Assembly: GCA_963932465.1 (NCBI GenBank) | Contig: OZ010786.1 | Span: 447,690,619-447,754,618 of the forward strand | Reading direction: 5' to 3' | DNA: 64,000 bases | Source of the DNA: Maratus speciosus | Taxonomy: Eukaryota; Arthropoda; Arachnida; Araneae; Salticidae | Shown: piece by piece, positions 33,717-45,207 of the stretch | Numbering within the stretch: the first letter of the stretch is position 1 | How the letters are laid out: each line of letters opens with the position of its first letter | Made by a program: the position numbers and the translations under genes | Notes under the pieces: model-generated | What the model was told of the DNA's origin: nothing | Database searches by the model: none | Seen by the model: the letters and a program-made list of their open reading frames with translations, nothing else

Positions 33717-34740
33717 CTAGTATATCACTCTCACAGTCACTGGTATAACACTCGTAAAAAATGACGGAATGTTGATCTGATTTTCATTTTCTTAAGACTT
33801 TATACAAACAAACAGCACGAAGATGTTATTAGTGAAAAGTCTGTATTGTAGAAAAGTACATTTTTAAAATAACAAATGATTTCTACAAATACAAATGGTG
33901 AGGACATTTTTTAGACTCCATATTCAATTTCTGAAATAGTTCAACCATCAATAAAGGCTCCAATTATAACTTTAGAATTAAGAAATGAAAAATCAGTGAA
34001 AATTACGTCATGTTGGCACAATCATATGATTTTTTCTCGTTATTTTTAATAATGTATAAACCCATTTCAAGCTAAGCATAACGTCTCGGGTTCTAACCTT
34101 TCAAACATACTTTATATGCGTACTTTTACGCTTAACCCCGGTATATTCAAATAAAAAGGTATTTTCTATTTAATTGTAATGAAAAAAAAAAAAAACTAAT
34201 AAAGTCATAATACATAAAGATAAAATAAACCCAATAGACAATATTCTATTGATGTTGCAATAAATATAAATTTTTATTCACTTATAAATATAAAGTACAC
34301 ATGTATATTTCTTTTTACCGAAAATAACTTGCACATGTAAAAATACGTCCAAAAAGCTACATGTCTGAATATTTTTCATTTTTTCTCTTTTGTCTGAAAC
34401 AATGGAAGTAATCCGATTGCTACCATTTACAAGGAATTTCATTAAAAAAAATAATATTCAAATATAAAAACAGAAATTATTTAAAAAATAGCTAGTATTA
34501 AAAAATAGCAAGTAGAGAATTTTCAGATTCGGTCAATTATTTCCAGAACTACTGGACATAATTTAATGAAATTTGGTATGAGCATAGATTGATATAATTG
34601 AAATAAATCAGCCATTCAACAGTTATAATGCGTACGCATGATCGTGCGTAAGACTCATCAGCGTCACAACGTATAAAGCAGAGCTTATAATATTGAATCA
34701 AAAATTTTTTAATAAGGGCTATGGTCCGCTCTTACAGTTA
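33717..34740. other. A+T-rich sequence with no recognised gene
   Basis: No inverted termini, protein family or RNA gene could be supported here. A run of 12-13 A bases occurs at about 34182. Confidence 0.5.
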
Positions 34741-34744
34741 TACA

Positions 34745-35195
34745 GCTCTGACAACATGAATTCAGACTGGAAATCAGGCAATTTTTGATTCCCTGTGGAA
34801 GTTAGTCTCACTCCTCAAGCAGCGCTGTTTTCAGAGACTGTTTGGTTCTGGGAGATGGAAAGCGAGTTCCAATTGTCCTCCACAGAACGTCCCAAAGGTT
34901 CTCTATAGGATTTAGGTCTGGAGATCTGCCTGGCCAATTATTCTCACTTTCCACAAATTTGTCGTCCAGATGAACTCTTTCAGAGCACGCGTTCTAGTAT
35001 ATTAAAATGAATCAAGACCAAATGCATCCAGGAAAAGGCGAACATAATGTACCAAGATATCATCCCTGCACCTCACACCAGTCAAAGAGTGTTTGCCAAA
35101 CGCAGCGTGCGATGTGGCCCATTCAACACGATGCATGCGTAGACCATCAAATCATCCTCTGCCATAGTGGTCTCTTTCTCAGAAGTTAGAAGGAA
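34745..35195 (-). pseudogene. Tc1 transposase pseudogene, C-terminal part
   Basis: On the minus strand, 34941-34894 encodes NWPGRSPDLNPIENLW, the hallmark of Tc1 transposases around the third catalytic residue (E in the PIEN motif). Upstream on the same strand come ETTMAEDDLMVYACIVLNG and DGFMIS-like decayed strands, with several stops and frame changes. Only the C-terminal half is recognisable and no inverted ends were found. The copy is inactive. Confidence 0.75.
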
Positions 35196-35245
35196 GGTAG
35201 CGGGTCATGATTATAATGTTTATGCTTTATTCACTGTAAGTTATT

Positions 35246-35479
35246 GGCCCCACCAGTAGCTGAGAGGTCTGCTCTCGGAGCTGGTAGATGGGAAGTCCTA
35301 GGTTCGAACACAATCGTGCCCGTTGGCCTAGCCGTTCGGAGTTTTCCGTCGTTTTCTTCGAACCTTGGGAAACCTTGCGTCAATATGGGTTAGGTTTCCT
35401 TAGAAAGACTCCCACGGAGGGAACCCCCCTAGGGTTTATATCCCCTGTGCAGATAATCGGCCGTTATAAATAACACCAA
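35246..35479 (+). mobile_element. tRNA-derived SINE with 14-bp target duplication
   Basis: The head resembles a tRNA with an A-box TAGCTGAGAGG and a B-box GGTTCGAACAC, spaced as in a tRNA, followed by an unrelated body that ends in ATAAATAACACCAA. The 14-mer CACTGTAAGTTATT stands directly on both sides (35232-35245 and 35480-35493), as expected of LINE-driven retroposition. A 61-codon frame inside it is not a gene. RNA polymerase III would be expected to start at the head. Confidence 0.85.
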
Positions 35480-36046
35480 CACTGTAAGTTATTACTATTA
35501 TTTATTAATTCATTTACTAATTTACTCTTGTACATTTTTATGTATATACATGCATATTTTTAATTAACATTTATAACATCTCTATACAGTTTCTGCTTTA
35601 AAGCTTAATCCAATATTAGTTATTAATAATTATTAATCTATTAATTTTAATTATTTGTTAGTTTTTATTCTAACCCGTGTATTTTCCGAAGAATAAATTA
35701 TTGTGTAATAATTTTAACTGTGTCATTAAACGCCGGAGGGCAGCACTTTATTGATTCATTCGTTAATACATTGGAATTCTCTTATGTGTACTACAGATGG
35801 CAGCACTATATCTTCTTCAATAAAAATACTTTTTTTGTTTTACAGTTATACCTGCTTATAGTCTATATAATTACTCCTTTGTCCTACTCATATTTATTTT
35901 AAAAAAATTGGCAACATGTGCAAACAATTTTAATTAATTAATTTTTCAACTACATTTCTGCAGTGAAATTACGCTTGAAATTATTGAATATTAATGATGT
36001 GAATTATCACATTGCTAACAAAGCGTAAGCCAACTTAGTGAAAAAT

Positions 36047-36116
36047 GTTCAAGCCGGGAATCGAACCCGGGTCCCTGGAATAGATCTCCAGTGTTCTACC
36101 ACTAAACCACAAGGAC
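36047..36116 (-). tRNA. tRNA-like gene, left arm (likely pseudogene)
   Basis: A mirror copy of the gene at 36405-36474. It has the same perfect A-box TGGTTTAGTGG and B-box GGTTCGATTCC, and is followed on its own strand by ATTTTT, a polymerase III stop. One acceptor-arm base differs (GAAC instead of GGAC at the 3' end), which further weakens the acceptor stem. The anticodon loop is as in the right copy. It points left, away from the centre. Confidence 0.55.
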
Positions 36117-36404
36117 GATGTCCAGCCTGGCATTTCTCACTTATATAAGTCGGTAAGGCTGCAACCGCAGCACAAGATGGAGAAGTCTTCATGAGCACAC
36201 ATTCCTAGCGGCGTAACATGAGACACAAACAAACCCAGCATCGGTGAATATACAATTTTAATTAACGGTATATTCACCGATGCTGGGTTTGTTTGTGTCT
36301 CATGTTACGCCGCTAGGAATGTGTGCTCATGAAGACTTCTCCATCTTCTGCTGCGGTTGCAGCCTTACCGACTTATATAAGTGAGAAATGCCAGGCTGGA
36401 CTTC

Positions 36405-36474
36405 GTCCTTGTGGTTTAGTGGTAGAACACTGGAGATCTATTCCAGGGACCCGGGTTCGATTCCCGGCTTGGAC
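36405..36474 (+). tRNA. tRNA-like gene, right arm (glycine-like body, odd anticodon loop)
   Basis: This 70-base sequence folds into a cloverleaf: an acceptor with two T-T mismatches, a D arm with GTT/AAC, an anticodon stem CTGGA/TCCAG, a 4-base variable loop and a perfect CCGGG/CCCGG T arm. The A- and B-boxes match consensus. A TATATAA lies about 25-30 bases upstream, as in many arthropod tRNA genes, and ATTTTT follows. The D and T arms resemble tRNA-Gly. The loop GATCTAT lacks the usual U at position 33; by position the anticodon would be TCT (Arg). It may be a transcribed pseudogene. Confidence 0.6.
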
Positions 36475-36546
36475 ATTTTTCACTAAGTTGGCTTACGCTT
36501 TGTTAGCAATGTGATAATTCACATCATTAATATGTGCAAACAATTT

Positions 36547-36982
36547 CTTATACTCATTTTATGCTTTATCGTTTAACACAGGATGGATCTTCAATTGGTA
36601 ATATGCTTTTCTTTTTTTAATCCATTTCAATCCATATTTTTTAATATCTTAATTTATTTCTGGCTTTATATTTTCTGGTCTTATTGCGTACGATAGCCCT
36701 TTTTTGCATTCTTTAGCTTGTTATGGGTAATGCAAAGATAAAGCCGTACATGTTGTTTGTGATAATCAAGGTAATTAGGGCCTGATGATTCTGTCTTTGT
36801 TCCACTATTTTTTTTCTATATTTTCATTGTTTACTGTACTTTCAATTCCATGTTGCTCTTGTTATAAGGATCCGTTTAAAAGAATTTTTAATGGTTTATA
36901 CATCATTTTTAATTTGAATGAACTCCGTTACTATTTATGCATTCACATTAGTTGTCGGTCATTTGTATTGGTTTTTAATGGT

Positions 36983-37017
<35 letters not shown>

Positions 37018-39193
37018 AATCATAATAAAGCCTACATGAAATTCAACATACCCAAATGGAAAAAAAAAACCAGAATTATGCAAAAAACAAAAAAGTGCAA
37101 GATTTGGGCTATCACACATTTAAAAACTATAAATTATGTATTAAATCATAGGAACAAATACTATAAGCAACTGAAGAAAATTTTCGGTTATAATTCCGAT
37201 AAATATAATGTATATTTATATTTATTTAATCAAAATTAAATTTCAACATTTTTTTTTTTTTTTTTTTTTTTACAGGCATTCTTTTAAGAACGTGAAATTC
37301 TTAACTTATATAATACTATTTCTTGTCTTTCTTTAAAAAAAGCATAAAATATTTCTTACGGTAAATAAAACTGAATTCATAACTTTAAAAAATAGCTTTT
37401 AACTGCATGAAAATCTTTTTTTTTTTTTATTCTGAAATGCCAGGTGGAAGCTTTAAGATTAGATTTCTTTTCTAAGAGTAAAATCATGTTAGCTATTTTA
37501 TAGGGATCTTTCAAGGTTGAGTTGGTTCTTTTAGTAAGTTCAAATTTTTGAAGTATTTAAGTTAAATAAAGGAATAGAAACGGTATTTTAAATCTTCAGA
37601 GAATTTCTGAAAAATTAAAGATTAACTAAATTTTAAATCAAATAAAAAGAAAATCATATAAATCATAAATTCATCAGACTTAAATTAGTTGATAAAAAAA
37701 TCGATTAATATTCGAAGTTATACAGCGAAATATGAGAGTACGAATTATTTATACGTTGGTGACACTCTCGAAGTGTATTTTCTTACAAACGTTCAGCGTG
37801 TCTACGCTTTATTACTCTGCGAATGTTCTTTTTTGCAAATGAGTTTTCAACAATGAAATTTTGCAAATGAGTTTTCGTACAGATCTGGATAGGGATGGTG
37901 CCTGATAGAATTTCTAAAGACTTTTTTTACATGACTGAGTTCATGAAGCGAGAGCTTGAAAGATATCATACAACTCTTTTAATGATATATTGCACTAGTA
38001 CCCTGCAAACACTGATTCGCAAATGATTGAGATACGAAATTTCCCAATTAAATATTGTCTACGCTATATTAGAGGTATAACTGATACAATACTTTTGAGG
38101 TGCCATCGCACTAGTATTATGCAGTTAATATTTCGCAAATGATTCTATAGTATGGATGGTTTTAACCAAATCGACATAAAAATCAAAGTTTTGTAGAAAT
38201 TCACTCGGGCCGAGATTTTAACTTTTTTTTCCCGCCGGGCTCGGGCCGAACTTTTAACTTTCTAACCGGGCCGAGCCGGGCCAATGAATTTTTTTCTACG
38301 GGCCGGACCGAACTTTCAACTTTTTTACCGGGCCGGGCCGAATTTGTTTTTCTCTGAGTCGGGCCGGGCCCGGGCCTGGAAATTTCGGCCCGTGCAGACC
38401 TCTACTGGAAATGTTATTTATGATTTAAAGAGGAAGTTAATCTAAAAAAAAAATAAGCAGAGAGCAAAGAGTTATTTCTACTGACCGAAATCAGAGTCGA
38501 TATTTATTCTTTTTTTTTTTTTTTTTTCATCTAGTCAGCGTGAAAAATCATCCAAATGAATTCCATTTATGTGAGAGCCTTTTTAGTGATAAAGGCATAT
38601 GTTAACTTTCTTTTCTTTTGGAGAAAAAATATAATGGGGACTGAAATAAAAGTTAGGATAAAATGGAAAAGTAACAAAAGACTAGTTTTAATTGAAATTT
38701 AGAGAAAAGCAGTAATTTAAGAAAAATATATGTGATTCGACATCACAGATTCAGTGTGATTCGACATCACAGATTCAGTCACGAAATTTCCCAAATGAAT
38801 ATAGACCACCCTGTATTAGAGTTAAAAATGAGGTTTCTAGAAATCAGTTTTTCTAGAAATCTAACTTTCGCATACTAATGTCTGTTCCTCCCTGTCGTTA
38901 GTTGACGTGCGAGTATTTTAACATTTGACGAATTTATTTAATGATATAAGGCAACCAGACAACAAGATTCTGCTAAAACATTTTATTTTAATTTAAGTAA
39001 AGCATTCTCTTAAGCGCACGTTAACACTAAACATAACAAGAATTTTGCACAAATTTTATAAAAAATATTTCACACCAGAATTTTTCCTTAAAATTATTTG
39101 AATTTTTTATGTAACTGATCTTTCATTAATATCATATTTATTATCATGTCATTAATATTACAGAGTCAATACAGAGTCATTAATATTATGTAC

Positions 39194-39225
<32 letters not shown>

Positions 39226-39550
39226 CATACTATATTATATATCACTAATATTATATAATAATACAGAGTCATTAATATTATATTTATTTTATGAAGACAT
39301 TTCTGGTTCGAAGTGACACAGTTTCATTTGGTTCTGATGGTCAAATTATAGGTTGTTGCGTTGTTGGCGTATTTAGTGTTAAATTTAATAATACCTTTTA
39401 AGACGGGTCGTAAAATACCGGAAAATGTTTCCGTTTTTGGCATGTTTGGAGCACTTGTTAGTTTTATCTGCAATGTTTAACTGTATTGGATTTTTCTTTT
39501 AAACCAAAACCGTAAAATTTTCCCTTAAAAGTAGAATCGCGCCACAGAGA
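36547..39550. other. A+T-rich region, mostly unrecognised
   Basis: Holds a (TA)n-(GT)n tract at about 36984-37017, T tracts near 37249, 37416 and 38510, a duplicated GTGATTCGACATCACAGATT near 38730-38776, and (TA)n at about 39199-39236. The notable G+C-rich block at 38205 is listed separately. Frames near 36785 and 37006 are chance frames. No protein family is recognised. Confidence 0.5.
38205..38405. repeat. G+C-rich CGGGCCG repeat block
   Basis: About eight copies of CGGGCCG or GGGCCGGGCC occur between A+T-rich spacers with AACTTTTAACTTTCTAACC-like sequence, in a region that is otherwise mostly A and T. The right edge reads CGGCCCGTGCAGACCTCTA, which resembles the end of some hAT-like elements. 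No matching left end or flanking duplication was found. Confidence 0.65.
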
Positions 39551-39555
39551 CTTTC

Positions 39556-40623
39556 CTTTTAACTTTCTTCTATCTTTACAAGAAGTATTGGATTCATGAA
39601 AATTTTCGAATTCCGGTTTTCGACGGATTTACACGTTTTAGGGGTCAGAGATTCCAAAAAACATGTTTTTACAAAATGTCTGTCTGTGACTCTGTGAGTC
39701 TGTCTGTCTGTCTGTTTGTCTGTGTGTATGTGACACAAATTTTGTGGGCGCTCTATCTCAAGAACTAATGCACGGAATTTAATAAAAATTCATATTCAGT
39801 GAGTCCCTAATACAAATTGATGCTTATTAGTTTTTGGTGTAAATCGCTCAACAGGTGGCGCTGCTATGCTGCATTTTTCACGATTTTCGCAATACCTCTA
39901 TCTCAAGAACTAATGCACGGATTTTGATCAATCTTCAGATTTAGTTAGTCCTTGATATGAATTGATGCTGATTACGTTTTGGTGTAAATCGCCCAACAGG
40001 TGGCGCTGTTATGATGAATTTTGTAGGATTTACACGATTTCCCCAATAGCTCTATCTTAAGAACTAATGCACGGATTTTCATGAAACTTCCGATTCAGTT
40101 AGTCCTTGATATGACTTGCTACTGATTATGTGTTGGTGTAAATCGCTCAGCAGGCGGCGCTTCTGTGCTGCCTTTTTCACGATTGCCTCAATAGCTCTAT
40201 CTATAGAACTAATGGACGAATTTTCATCTAATTTCAGGTTTAGTTGTATGTTGACACAAGTTGTTGTTAATTAGGTTTTGGTGTTAATCACCCAATAGGT
40301 GGCACTGCTATGCAGGAATTTTCACGATTTTCGCTATAGCTCTATCTCAAAAACTAATGCACGGATTTTCTCCAAACTTCAGATTCAGTCAGACGTTGAC
40401 ATAAATTGTTGCTGATTAGGATTTGGTATAAATCATCTAATAGATGGCGCTGCTAGGCAGCATTTTGCTGGATTTAGACGCTTTCAGCGATAGTCATATC
40501 TCAAGAACTAATGGACGGAATTTCATATCTTTAGAATCCTCATGAGATGCATAGATTGCCATTTAATTTTGGCAGGTGTGATAGCGAATTTTGAAGTATT
40601 AACATGTATGAGATAGAAGAAAG
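39556..40623 (+). mobile_element. Element with ~145-155 bp tandem array and short inverted ends
   Basis: AACTTTCTTCTATCT at the left and AGATAGAAGAAAGTT at the right are inverted ends. Inside, AGAACTAATGCACGG-type motifs recur at about 39763, 39908, 40062, 40207, 40362 and 40506 (144-155 bp apart), each followed by AATCGCTCAACAGGTGGCGC or similar. A CTGTCTGTCTG tract opens the array. The sequence is an inverted relative of 20270-21060. No open frame is seen. Confidence 0.75.
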
Positions 40624-41724
40624 TTTTGGGATTGGTACATCCGACTAGTTTAGGTTTAACATTATTTCCCAAGTACAATATAGGATCCCCCGAAGGTCAG
40701 AACTTTTTTTATCGCAGCCTAAGTATACGGAATAGAGTAATTTATGCATATATTTAAATTGAAATACTAATATTACTTGAGTATAAATATGATATTGTAA
40801 GTATTTAAAAGACAATATTGATTTTTTGAAAAAATTAACAATATTTTTTCAAATTTCCTTCTTTAAATTTAATATTTTTATTAAATTAATTTAAATAATT
40901 TTTAAAAATTTCCACCACAGTCACATCACTAAATAGTGTGTTTCGTTGAGAAAAAATACTTATGTAATTATTTTACTTACACAATTATTGAGTCAACATC
41001 TGTTTATATTGATAAGCAATATTATTTGAGAATATTTACCACTGGCTTTTCATGAAAGACTTTGCAAAATTCAACTAAAGTTTGTTTATTGAATCAAGGG
41101 AGACATTTATCAAACTAAAAAAATAATAATTTAATTGTCAAAAATTTAAGTTATCATAAGAAATGTTTTTTTATATATATTCAGCAATTTAATAATGTAA
41201 TTACATGTAACTATTGCTAACGATTACAAAAATTTTAATAATTGCTCATATATTTATTATTTGAAATAGATCTAATCAAGATCAAAACAGTACTTTTATA
41301 TCAGAACATTTTTTTCCAAACTATTTTACCTTTTTATCTTCAAGCGAAATGTTTCTTCTGTTGCATTAAAAAAATAAAAAATGTGTTCTCCATAAAATAA
41401 CACTGAATTCACAAACGTAGTAAAATAGCTTTTTAAGTGCAATTTTTATTCTCAATGAAATGCCAGATGGAGATTAGATTTCTTTTCAAAAACTATAATC
41501 ATGTTAGGTATTTTATAAAGGACTTTAAATGTTGAAACAGTTCTTATTTTTCTAAATTCACAATTTTAACCGTTTATTTCGCTTGACTTAATATCCTGTC
41601 TATGCATTTATTTCAGGTTTCGTAAAACTATTTTTCAAAAGCAATATTTAACTTATTTAAGTTTGCTATATTATTTGTGTTATTCATATTCGAACTACTG
41701 TTATATCGCATTAAGATTATGATA
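40624..41724. other. A+T-rich sequence with no recognised gene
   Basis: No protein family, RNA gene or inverted termini could be supported in this stretch. Confidence 0.5.
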
Positions 41725-42080
41725 GGTAAGTCACTTAACTTGTAGTTTTTGAAGCGAACAAAACGGAATTACTTATTTTCTTCTTCATAGCAAATTCCTC
41801 AAATTCACTTAACTATTAGTGGAGTGGAACTCTGCCTTCTCTACTCTTTTTTTTACTTGCAACTGTTCTTCAATTTCGAATTGAGTTGAATAAGTTCTTA
41901 AATATATAAGAAATCACTTAACTTGTAGTTTTTTGAAGCGAACAACCTGGAATCAAAATTTTCTACTTTATCAAGTTCCGGAAACTCACTTTTGATACAC
42001 ATAACTATGAGTTGGGTGGGACTCTGTCTTACTGTTTTTCTTACTGGGAACTGTTCTTAAATTTCGAGTTGAGTTCTGCA
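41725..42080. repeat. Direct duplication of a ~195-bp unit
   Basis: AATCACTTAACTTGTAGTTT, GAAGCGAACAA, an ACTCTGYCTT block and AACTGTTCTTAAATTTCGAG occur at about 41729-41885 and again at about 41923-42075. Function unknown. Confidence 0.7.
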
Positions 42081-44767
42081 TATGATTAATAAGCTTTTTC
42101 GAAGGACCTTTTTCATGCGTTTCTTTATTCAGCAAGGTGCAAACAATAAAAGCAATAATAAACTATGTATGGTTAGAAGTTACAGTTACAAATTTAACGA
42201 CCTATGCGCCAGCCCACACATGATAATCTAAGTCAATTGTCTTCAAATGTTTGGTACTGTAAACATGCGAAGCCTAATTCCGAGTTGTCCGGTTGAAAAA
42301 ATTTAAGCTAAGTAACTCAACTTTCATAATGTGAAAGCGGTATTACTCAAAATTCACTTATGGCCCCTAAGGTGTGATATACGCCTACTCATATCCAGGG
42401 CGAGGAGCTGTCGGGAAACTAGTCTTCCAAATGCCATATATTATTCAGTTTTCAACACTATTATATAATGCGAAGATTATTACTTTAAAAAAAAATGGTA
42501 GTCAAAAAATTAAAACCATACGCAGGGTTCGCGCTGTTTTACCACAAGAATTTAACAGTATTTTCAAAGTATTTCACTGCAGAAAAGTATTTCAAAATCT
42601 GTGAAAAAAGGCGGTGGTTGCGAATTCTGTGTTTTAAAAATTAAATGTAAATGTTCTTATCATTAATAGTGGTGTCAGAGTCCTTGGAAATTCCAAGGAG
42701 TGTGCGAACCTTCCATACGAATCCTGTGTAAGGTACGGATAATGTACGTGCACCAGCAAATTTGTTTGCCCGATAATTGTAGCAATTCACTTAGTTTTTT
42801 TTTTTTTTTCTGAATAATGTATAATAACTAGATTTGGTATAGTATCATTAAATTTTATTTAATAATTTTTTTGTACTGTATTTTATTTCCCTCTACCAAC
42901 TATTTCTGCCGTTAAAAAAAAAAAAAACTGCAAATATCAATTAAAATAAACTGCCAAATCATATTTTCAGATATCATTCAATAGGTGATAAACAAAAGAG
43001 TTGTATATTTAAGGATAAAAAAGTTGTAGAAATAATTCTTGGGACAAAATATGTAGTTAAAGCAGTTACGGTAAAAAAAAGGTTTACTTAGGCAAAAAAT
43101 TGTATTTAAATATGTAATATTAATGTAAAAATAATTAAATTATTAATTGCTACAATAATCTAATGATAATGAAATAATAGTTTAATAATAAGTTTAATAA
43201 CAATTTGAATCCGTACATTTAAATTTTAAAATATGAATATATTAATATTATTATGTTTACATAAAAATCCGTTAATAATGTTATAAATAAATTTAATAAT
43301 AAGCTATTAATAATCTAATAATAAACGTAAATGTAAAGAATTAAATTATAAAGCTTTAAAGCATAAATGCAATAATAATACACAGATAATTACATACAAT
43401 TGAAAAATTAATTTATATAAATAAATTGTATCAAATTAACTTATCAATTCTTGAATAAATTAATTGTGTTTCAGTGTTGATCTATGAAAATATTAAATGA
43501 CGCACATTGAAGAAACATTGTATTTATATTAGAACATTATCTATTAATACCAATGTTTTTTTTTTTTTAAATATTGTCGTTTAACTGGGAAATTTTTCAA
43601 AAGTAAATCAGTTGAAAATTGAACTTTTTTCAACTTGTACCAAATAAAATAATGAAAACGGTTCTCAAAATTTAAATTTTATTATTATTATTATTATTTA
43701 TGGTTCATTATGAAAAGTAATTTCAGGAAGAAACTCAATATTTTGATTGTCACTTTAAGAAAAAATGGAATATATTATTATTATTTTTATTATCATTATT
43801 ATTACATTTATCAATTTAAAAAACTCAAAACCTGCGTATTTCTTTCAGCTTTAAAAATTAATACCACTGCTCTAAAAAATTTAATTCAGAAAACAATATA
43901 GTTTGTTATTAGATTAAAACAAGAGTAAAGAGAAATTTTCAAGTTGATTTATATTACATTAGTATATTAAGTAATAATAAAAAAAACGTGATGTTTAAAA
44001 ATGTATAGTAATTCTTCAAATACAGTTTATTTTTTATTAAGTCACTCAAGTATAACGGGAAGTAAACGATAAAATGCATTTCAAAGAAACGAGAAACAAA
44101 TACTAAAAATACTTCTAAACAACGATTGTATTCGATAACATTTTTGAAAAAATCCGTATTTGTTCTTCTTATGAGAAAATGCCATTTTTACGTTACTCCA
44201 ATTCGAAACATTCCTACCATAAAAAACATTAAACTATTTTTCAAATTAATTTTACGGATCATTCTTCTATTGTATTGTAAGTTAAATGTCAAAATGACGC
44301 TAAACAAGATGTCAAAATTGAAAGTGTCAATTTTAAAAAGTGGAAAATACTGGAGAAAAGATCTTTTTTAGTAAGATTGCCTCGAGTGCTTTAAAGCTCT
44401 TCCGCTTAGCAATTTTACGAATGTCTTTATGCGTTAACTTTTTTATTACTTAGTGAAGAAATTTTTTTATGTAGCTAAAATCATCGAACAAAGTAATGCA
44501 TACTTTGAAGAATTTGATTTTTTCGTTAAGTAATTTTTACAACTGAATAACGGATAAAATTTCTTTACACAAAATATTAATTCGGAAAAATGTTAAAATG
44601 AAATGTTACGAGGAATATTCTATATGTCATGAAAATTGATTTTATTTTCATCCTTTGTATAAACAAAAGAAGTAAAATTAAATTTTATTACTTTAAAAAG
44701 ATCTTTTGCCAAGAATAGTTGACTAAATAACATATGAAAATTTAAACAACTGTACTGTAATAGGTTG
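42081..44767. other. A+T-rich region without recognised gene
   Basis: Contains several A/T-only stretches, a (TTA)n at about 43679-43699, and short frames (for example 42374-42604 and 44126-44371) that match no family known to me and have strongly A+T-driven composition. No inverted repeat stands out. Confidence 0.5.
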
Positions 44768-45166
44768 TCATCTAATACAGTGATAGAGGTTGTTACAAAA
44801 AAAATGACTACAATTTGAAGGTAATATTTTACAGAAAAATATTGCATTTTTTTGTATAATAAAAAGTGAATCGCGATTCAGTTCAAAATCACTCAAAAAT
44901 GTTAAGTTTCTAACTTCAAGTCTATGGTTGGCAAATTTAGGGAGTTCTTTAGTAATCGTTACCTTATTTATCCCCTTACAAGTGCAGCTTCTACCAACGC
45001 AAATGCACCAATTTAGGAATGTCCGACCTGAGTTCAGGGATGAGAAAATCGGAGTTTCAATTCCGTGAAGCCCGAACTCAGTTCGTCCAATGCATAATAT
45101 GTAATTTACCATTTTCCTAATAGATGGCGATACTTTCCCGCGAAAAGATCGGCACTTTCGCGCCAT
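44768..45166 (-). CDS. Unidentified 132-codon open frame
   Basis: Starts MARKCRSFRGKVSPSIRK and runs to 132 codons, the longest frame in the window outside a transposase. It is cysteine-containing in its middle (CICVGRSCTC) but shows no domain that I recognise. Its first third lies in less A+T-rich sequence with GATGGCGATACTTTCCCGCG and GCGCCATTTG. It sits just left of the piggyBac insertion. It may be chance, a fragment of an exon, or a short real gene; no promoter or poly-A signal decides this. Confidence 0.15.
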   Translation of the reverse strand: MARKCRSFRGKVSPSIRKMVNYILCIGRTEFGLHGIETPIFSSLNSGRTFLNWCICVGRSCTCKGINKVTITKELPKFANHRLEVRNLTFLSDFELNRDSLFIIQKNAIFFCKILPSNCSHFFCNNLYHCIR

Positions 45167-45207
45167 TTGTTGATTTTTAGTAATTTTGCAGTTACAAACA
45201 AAATTAA

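Larger units (their letters stand above)
35931..36531. mobile_element. Young palindromic element with twin tRNA-like genes
   Basis: The arms 35988-36253 and 36268-36533 are reverse complements with only three mismatches in 266 positions, around a 14-base centre. The 15-mer ATGTGCAAACAATTT directly flanks the whole segment (35916-35930 and 36532-36546), indicating a long target duplication. About 57 bases at the left (35931-35987) have no partner. Each arm carries one tRNA-like gene pointing outward. A 63-codon frame across the right arm is a translation of tRNA sequence. Confidence 0.8.

Noticed and set aside
36323..36514. 63-codon frame with a VEHWRSIPGTRVRFPA-type motif
   Set aside because: This is the familiar false peptide produced by translating a tRNA sequence.
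36785..37239. Two adjoining frames of 84 and 77 codons
   Set aside because: They overlap a (TA)n-(GT)n tract, are dominated by A+T-coded residues and show no domain.
39662..40630. Repeated frames suggesting a repetitive protein
   Set aside because: Unit lengths (144-155 bp) are not consistently multiples of three, and stops occur in all frames.
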